The notes beneath the pieces are model-generated. The model was not told where the DNA came from, did no database searches, and saw nothing but the letters and a program-made list of their open reading frames with translations. Shown in pieces: positions 59,500 to 64,000 of a DNA stretch of 64,000 nucleotides; position 1 is the first letter of the stretch, and the number at the start of each line of letters is the position of its first letter. Source of the DNA: Jeotgalibacillus terrae (GTDB taxonomy: Bacteria; Bacillota; Bacilli; Bacillales; Jeotgalibacillaceae); assembly GCF_016908195.1 (NCBI RefSeq), contig NZ_JAFBDK010000013.1, positions 32,765 to 96,764 of the forward strand, given 5' to 3'. A program made the translations under genes and the position numbers.

Positions 59500-60149
59500 G
59501 AGCCGCTTTCCTCAATCACCTTCAATAATTCACTCATATGCTCAAGCATATAATCAGGATGATACGTTTCGAGGTAGCCCCTTCCCTTTGAGGTCCAGGC
59601 AACTCCTGCTGTTAACGTCCCCGCGTTTTTGCCGCCTTCTATGTCGTGGTGGTTATCACCAACCATGATGGCGGAGTCCGCTGTCGATCCAAGTGCATCA
59701 AGAGCCTTGTTGAGCGGTTCCGGGTCCGGTTTTGCGCGCTCGACGTCATCGAGTCCAATCACCACGTCGAAATACTGATCCAGGTTCATCAGCTTCAACC
59801 CTTTTCGCACCATGTCATGACGCTTTGTGGATACGATGGCGAGCTTGATACCACGTTCATGTAGTGCTTTAACGGTCTCGTCCACTCCTTCAAAAGGGGT
59901 GACGAGCTCGTCGTGCATCTTCATATTAAAGGCTCTGTAGTAGTCCACCATTTCCTGCGTTTTTTCAGGGTTCAGTGACTGAAATGAATCAACGAGCGGC
60001 GGCCCCATGAATTGAAGTACATCATCGCGTCCGTACTCACCTGGATAATAATGATCCATCACGTGTAAAAATGAAGAAATGATTAATTCGTTTGTATTAA
60101 TTAATGTGCCGTCAAGGTCAAACAGCACAGTATCAATGCGGTTGCTCAT
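59496..60149 (-). CDS. ppaX: PpaX, HAD-family pyrophosphatase
   Basis: The 217-residue HAD protein has motif I L-F-D-L-D-G-T-L, motif II V-S-T-K-R, and motif III/IV M-V-G-D-N-H-H-D-I. By family and operon place it removes the pyrophosphate formed when HprK dephosphorylates Ser-P-HPr or Crh. Overlaps yvoD by 17 bases. Confidence 0.95.
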   Translation of the reverse strand: MSNRIDTVLFDLDGTLINTNELIISSFLHVMDHYYPGEYGRDDVLQFMGPPLVDSFQSLNPEKTQEMVDYYRAFNMKMHDELVTPFEGVDETVKALHERGIKLAIVSTKRHDMVRKGLKLMNLDQYFDVVIGLDDVERAKPDPEPLNKALDALGSTADSAIMVGDNHHDIEGGKNAGTLTAGVAWTSKGRGYLETYHPDYMLEHMSELLKVIEESGS

Positions 60150-61077
60150 AGCTTGGTTCTCTCCTCTCAGCCCTGTTCCAGATTGCAGCGACAGTAATGG
60201 TCAGTATGACTGCTGTTGTCAGACGGATCAGTAAAAGCGGCAGGATCGGGATGCCCAGTGGAATAAAGATCAGTGTATCCTCAACGACTGCGTGACAGGC
60301 AACGAGGAAAATAAACGCAAGTGTTGCATCCTTTTTGCTGACACCGTCTTCCTGAACCGCTTTAATCATGACACCTGCGCCGTACGCAAGGCCGATTGTC
60401 AGCCCTGCTACCAGGGTCATAGACGTATTTTCTTTCATGCCAAGCCCTCTTGTAACAGGGGCCATCCAGCGTGAAAATACATCCAGCCATTTCAGGTCAC
60501 GCATGATCTGAATGACAACCATTAACGGAATGACGATCATCGCAAGCTGCAGAACGCCAAACGCTGCCTTCTCAAGTCCCAGCAACAGAATCGATCCCCA
60601 GCCGCTTATATCCGGCTCACTTACAGGTACCATGCCGTACTGGGCGATCTCACCGCCGCCGCTCCAGACAAGGTTAATGACAATCGCTGACCCAAATGCA
60701 AGTCCGAGTCTCACAAGCAGGATCACCCAAAGTTTGACGCCTACCTTTAACGCAACGCCTGTTTCTATTAACAGGTTATGTGAAAAAGATAGCATGACTG
60801 CAATGATAAATACTTCTTTTACCGTCATTTCAAGCGATAGAATACCGGCAATTCCGGCATATAAATTTAACAGATTTCCTAAAACGAGCGGTACGGCTGC
60901 TTCACCGCTCAGACCGAACAGTCCCATAAAAGGGGCAATCAGGTCAGTGATGAAGCCGAGCACAGGTGTGAATTGAAGAATCGTGATCAGAAATGTGATT
61001 GGAAAAATAATCTTCCCCAATGTCCACGTCGTATTCAGTCCTGCTTTCAAGCCGTCTTTTATCGTCTGTTGATTCAT
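60133..61077 (-). CDS. yvoD: YvoD-like membrane protein with nucleoside-recognition (Gate) domains
   Basis: The 314-residue protein has about eight hydrophobic segments and the Gate pattern (P-L-V-L-G-N-L-L-N-L-Y-A-G-I; S-H-N-L-L-I-E-T-G-V; M-T-L-V-A-G-L-T-I-G-L). Function unknown in Bacillus. Start at ATG 61077 after AGGTGAAG. Confidence 0.9.
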   Translation of the reverse strand: MNQQTIKDGLKAGLNTTWTLGKIIFPITFLITILQFTPVLGFITDLIAPFMGLFGLSGEAAVPLVLGNLLNLYAGIAGILSLEMTVKEVFIIAVMLSFSHNLLIETGVALKVGVKLWVILLVRLGLAFGSAIVINLVWSGGGEIAQYGMVPVSEPDISGWGSILLLGLEKAAFGVLQLAMIVIPLMVVIQIMRDLKWLDVFSRWMAPVTRGLGMKENTSMTLVAGLTIGLAYGAGVMIKAVQEDGVSKKDATLAFIFLVACHAVVEDTLIFIPLGIPILPLLLIRLTTAVILTITVAAIWNRAERREPSYEQPH

Positions 61078-61086
61078 GTCCTTCAC

Positions 61087-61920
61087 CTAATTTCGTTTAT
61101 CAGCGTAGCGTGTTGTGATGCCCTTGCCAAATCTGCGGTACAGAATAAGCGCGACTGCAACGATCACAAGCAGAATGGAAATCGCCTGTGCCACACGGAT
61201 TGTCTCAGTGAGCATCAGGCTGTCAGTCCGCAGTCCTTCTACAAATGCCCGTCCAACTGAATACCAGATCACATAGCTGAGGAAAATCTCCCCGCGGATT
61301 GGATTCACTTTTCGAAGAAGCAGAAGCAGGATCAGTCCTGCAAAGTTCCAGACAGATTCATATAAAAATGTCGGGTGATAATAAGCGAAGCTGCCATTTA
61401 CCTCAATATACATCTGATTGATAATCCAGTCTGGAATAAAAAGTCCTTCAAGGAAACTGCGTGACACTTCACCGCCGTGCGCTTCCTGATTAATAAAGTT
61501 CCCCCAGCGCCCAAGCATCTGTCCTAAAATAATACTTGGCGCTGCGATATCGACAATCTTCCAGAATGAAAGATTCTTTATTTTTGCAAATACAACACCC
61601 GTGGCTACTGAACCGATCAGTGCCCCGTGAATGGCAATCCCGCCATTCCAGATAGCCACGATCTCACCCGGATTCTGAGAATAATAGTCCCATTGAAAAA
61701 TCACATAATAAATTCTCGCACTGATGATCGCGATCGGCACTGCCCAGATCAAAAGGTCAGCAAACATATCCTTTGGCATGCCAAGTCTGTCAGCTTCACG
61801 GTTTGCAAGTAAATAACCGAGTACAATGCCAGTTCCGATAATCAGTCCATACCATGCCACACTGAGCGGCCCGACGCTGAATGCAACCGGATCGATCGGC
61901 TGGGCTGTTAATAACATCAT
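61087..61920 (-). CDS. lgt: Lgt, prolipoprotein diacylglyceryl transferase
   Basis: The 277-residue membrane protein has the Lgt core: [20 protein letters not shown], and the signature [13 protein letters not shown]. It adds diacylglycerol to the lipobox cysteine, so it serves lipoproteins such as the ones at 28.7 and 57.3 kb. AGGAGG before the start. Confidence 0.97.
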   Translation of the reverse strand: MMLLTAQPIDPVAFSVGPLSVAWYGLIIGTGIVLGYLLANREADRLGMPKDMFADLLIWAVPIAIISARIYYVIFQWDYYSQNPGEIVAIWNGGIAIHGALIGSVATGVVFAKIKNLSFWKIVDIAAPSIILGQMLGRWGNFINQEAHGGEVSRSFLEGLFIPDWIINQMYIEVNGSFAYYHPTFLYESVWNFAGLILLLLLRKVNPIRGEIFLSYVIWYSVGRAFVEGLRTDSLMLTETIRVAQAISILLVIVAVALILYRRFGKGITTRYADKRN

Positions 61921-61935
61921 CTCTGTTCCTCCTGA

Positions 61936-62871
61936 TTAAATATCGTCATGGTCGCCGTCAACAATAATATCGTTCAGACGGTTTGAAAATTGCTCCGCTG
62001 CATTCATCCCCATTCTTTTCAGACGGAAGTTCATTGCGGCTACTTCAATAATAACTGCAAGGTTTCGTCCGGGTCTGACAGGCAGCGTGATCTTCGTAAT
62101 ATCTGTATCAATAATCCGCATTGTTTCTTCATCCAGACCAAGACGGTCATACTGCTTCGTCTTATCCCAAATCTCAAGGTCAATCACCAGTGTTACGCGC
62201 TTATGACTGCGCACTGCCCCAGCCCCGAACAGCGTCATGACATTAATAATGCCAAGTCCCCTGATCTCCAGCAGATGCTCAATCAGTTCAGGAGATGATC
62301 CAATCAGTGTATCCGTATCCTCCTGGCGAATCTCCACGCTGTCATCAGCAACCAGACGGTGTCCACGCTTTACTAATTCAAGCGCCGTTTCACTTTTACC
62401 AACACCGCTTTTACCTGTAATCAGCACACCAACACCGTAAATGTCCACAAGCACTCCGTGAAGCGCTGTTGTCGGTGCAAGCTTACTTTCCAGAAAATTT
62501 GTCAGCCGGCTTGAAAAACGCGTTGTTTTCACAGGCGTCCTCATCACCGGTACCTGGCTCAGCTCAGAAGCTTCAATTAATTCCTTTGGCACTTCAATAT
62601 CGCGTGACAAAATAATGCCAGGCGTATTATCCGTGCATAACTGCCTCATCCGGTCCTTCTTCTCATCCGTTGACAGCAGCTCATAAAATGACATCTCTGT
62701 CCGGCCGAGCAGCTGAATCCGCTCAGCAGGATAATAGCTGAAGTAACCAGCCATCTCAAGACCTGGTCTTGAAATATCACTCGTCGTAATCGGACGGTGA
62801 ATCCCTTCCTCACCGCTCACAAGCTCCATCTTAAACTTCTCAATAATCTCATTCGTCGTTACCTTAGCCAT
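61936..62871 (-). CDS. hprK: HprK, HPr(Ser) kinase/phosphorylase
   Basis: The 311-residue protein has an N-terminal domain and a C-terminal kinase domain with Walker A G-K-S-G-V-G-K-S near residue 157 and the signature [12 protein letters not shown] near 205. It phosphorylates Ser46 of HPr and of Crh (encoded at 42.5 kb). First gene of its operon. Confidence 0.97.
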   Translation of the reverse strand: MAKVTTNEIIEKFKMELVSGEEGIHRPITTSDISRPGLEMAGYFSYYPAERIQLLGRTEMSFYELLSTDEKKDRMRQLCTDNTPGIILSRDIEVPKELIEASELSQVPVMRTPVKTTRFSSRLTNFLESKLAPTTALHGVLVDIYGVGVLITGKSGVGKSETALELVKRGHRLVADDSVEIRQEDTDTLIGSSPELIEHLLEIRGLGIINVMTLFGAGAVRSHKRVTLVIDLEIWDKTKQYDRLGLDEETMRIIDTDITKITLPVRPGRNLAVIIEVAAMNFRLKRMGMNAAEQFSNRLNDIIVDGDHDDI

Positions 62872-63219
62872 ATCGATCCTCCCTGCTCATCTCACATACA
62901 GTCTATTGTAGCACTTTGAAAAATGAAGGACTACATTAGAAAGCCGAAATGTTTTGACAAAAGGTGTCTGAATGGCTGGTGGGGAACGATCTGTTTTATG
63001 GGGGACGGAGTTGGCACTCCATTTCTGGGGACAGACTTTGCGCGAGGGCAGTGGGCTTTGGGGACGGAGTTCGCACTCCATTCCCGGGGACAGACTTCGC
63101 CCGAAGCGGAAGGCTTTGGGGACGGAGTTAACACTCCACTCACAGGGGACAGACTTGCGCCGAGACGGAGAGCTCTGGGGACGAAGTTAACACTCCACTA
63201 CAAATTCAGGAGGGATCAT
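62872..63219. other. Gap between divergent hprK and the amidase gene
   Basis: About 350 bp. It holds the hprK upstream region (about 62872-62990, no firm promoter called) and the tandem array at 63001-63200. The amidase frame is open through the array but this is not taken as coding. Confidence 0.75.
63001..63200 (+). repeat. Tandem 58-59 bp repeats before the amidase gene
   Basis: Units begin with GGGGACGGAGTT at 63001, 63060 and 63118, with a partial unit at 63177 (GGGGACGAAGTT): lengths 59, 58 and 59. Each unit also has an inner GGGGACAGACTT about 26-28 bp in, so it alternates two related half-units. Ends just before the amidase ribosome site. Confidence 0.9.
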
Positions 63220-63873
63220 ATGACAATTGTGTGTATTGATGCAGGGCACAGCTATGACACACCGGGTAAAAGAAGTCCGGATGGGATGAATGAGTATGCA
63301 TTTAACAGAGCAGCTGCTTTAGCTGCTAAGAAAATGCTGCTGAAGGAAGGGATTACTGTACTGACACCGCACCGGGATGATCACGATGTACCTTTATCAG
63401 CAAGAACAAACCTGGCAAATGACAGTAGGGCTGATCTGTTTGTATCTATTCATGCGAATGCATTTGGCGGTAACGTGTGGAAAGGTGTAAAAGGGATCGA
63501 GACTTATATTCATCCTCTTCACTCGCATGAAGAAAAGAAGCTTGCTCAAACTGTACATAGCAAGCTGATTAAAGCAGTTAACAGACCGGACAGAGGAATT
63601 AAAACAGCTGACTTTCACGTGTTACGTGAAAGCAAAATGCCAGCATTGCTTATTGAATGCGGGTTTATGACGAACCGGGAAGACAAGCAGCTGCTTGCAA
63701 GTGAGGATTACCGAATCAAATGCGGTGAAGCGATAGCTGAGGGCATTCTTGATTATCTGGGGAGATCGAGAAAAATTTATTTTGTACAAACAGGAGCTTT
63801 CTCTCAAAAAGAACTCGCTCAGAAACAGGTGGCGGCTTTAGAAAAAGCAGGTTTTGAGGCGATTATTAAATAA
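63220..63873 (+). CDS. N-acetylmuramoyl-L-alanine amidase (Amidase_3) with SPOR domain
   Basis: The 217-residue protein has I-D-A-G-H-S-Y-D-T-P-G (first zinc His), F-V-S-I-H-A-N-A-F (second His) and L-I-E-C-G-F-M-T-N (catalytic Glu), the Amidase_3 core of CwlC/CwlV type. A short SPOR segment follows (Y-F-V-Q-T-G-A-F-S-Q-K-E-L-A). No signal peptide is seen, as in CwlC. ATG at 63220 with AGGAGGGAT before it. Likely a sporulation mother-cell or cell-separation amidase. Confidence 0.9.
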   Translation: MTIVCIDAGHSYDTPGKRSPDGMNEYAFNRAAALAAKKMLLKEGITVLTPHRDDHDVPLSARTNLANDSRADLFVSIHANAFGGNVWKGVKGIETYIHPLHSHEEKKLAQTVHSKLIKAVNRPDRGIKTADFHVLRESKMPALLIECGFMTNREDKQLLASEDYRIKCGEAIAEGILDYLGRSRKIYFVQTGAFSQKELAQKQVAALEKAGFEAIIK

Positions 63874-63903
63874 ACAAAAAGAAGCCGGGTATGCAGTTCA
63901 CAA

Positions 63904-64000
63904 TGTGAACTGCCCCCCGTCAAGTAGACAGTGGAAATAATAAAAGTGATTTAAGCGGCTTTCGCTCTATATTCTATAGGGCTGAGGCCGTTTAATCGTT
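63904..64000 (-). mobile_element. IS3-family insertion sequence, one end (partial)
   Basis: The end TGTGAACTGCCCCCCGTCAA, then GTAGACAG, and the C-terminal part of an IS3-type OrfB point to the IS150-like group. The element continues past the window edge. It lies about 30 bp after the amidase stop. Confidence 0.8.
63951..64000 (-). CDS. IS3-family transposase OrfB, C-terminal end (partial)
   Basis: The visible residues R-L-N-G-L-S-P-I-E-Y-R-A-K-A-A before TAA match the common end of IS3-group integrase-type transposases (L-x-x-L-S-P-x-E-Y-R). The rest is outside the window. Confidence 0.85.
   Translation of the reverse strand, partial: RLNGLSPIEYRAKAA

Noticed and set aside
62923..63219. 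N-terminal extension of the amidase through the tandem array
   Set aside because: The extension is repeat translation; the ATG at 63220 has a strong ribosome site and begins the Amidase_3 domain.

Overview
The window comes from a low-GC Gram-positive bacterium of the order Bacillales. The chromosomal part (about 42.5-63.9 kb) carries yvcI-rapZ-yvcK-whiA-crh, trxB, yvcD, the hisZGDBHAFI operon and hprK-lgt-yvoD-ppaX-yvoF. This is the gene order of the Bacillus subtilis yvo/his/yvc region. The HPr paralogue has Gln15, which identifies it as Crh and points to Bacillus and close relatives. The genus cannot be fixed from the sequence alone.

Bases 1 to about 42.2 kb are most of a temperate prophage of the contractile-tail (myovirus) type, inserted next to crh. 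Its left end lies outside the window. Reading leftward from the lysogeny switch: an integrase, an ImmR-like repressor and an ImmA-like metallopeptidase lie on the + strand (40.1-42.1 kb), with a Cro-like gene divergent across a control region holding four ACG-N6-CGT operators (39.9-40.1 kb). Next come a long minus-strand early operon (26-39.6 kb: DUF771 pair, Rha-type antirepressor, replisome organizer, DnaC-like loader, RecU, YopX and many small genes), an XtrA/Xpf-like late regulator pair (25.2-26.2 kb), a lambda-like head module (16.4-25 kb: terminase, portal, ClpP-like protease, decoration and capsid proteins), a P2-like contractile tail and baseplate (3.8-16 kb), and a lysis cassette (XhlA, holin, M15 endolysin) cut by the window edge.

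Between tail and lysis genes sits a cargo island (1.3-3.7 kb): a second tyrosine recombinase, a small divergent HTH regulator with three shared operators, a small basic peptide and a DUF4393/Abi-alpha type gene. At least two prophage genes look interrupted (an in-frame UGA near 31.07 kb and a frameshift in the replisome organizer near 36.3 kb), and the tail chaperone has a P2-like -1 frameshift site.

The chromosomal part is rich in intergenic repeats. Five copies of a ~120-140 bp element have paired ends that change together between copies. Three arrays of degenerate repeats share a 21/22-bp period but differ in sequence. One ~70 bp element occurs twice, and a 58-59 bp tandem array precedes an amidase gene. 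bioY has a promoter overlapped by a good BirA operator. The window ends inside an IS3-family element.

Working together: HprK phosphorylates HPr and Crh on Ser46 and PpaX hydrolyses the pyrophosphate released by HprK dephosphorylation; Crh, WhiA, YvcK and RapZ link carbon metabolism, the cell wall and division; the his operon makes histidine. Prophage lysogeny is probably controlled by ImmR/ImmA, with Rha and Xpf-like factors acting in the lytic programme.
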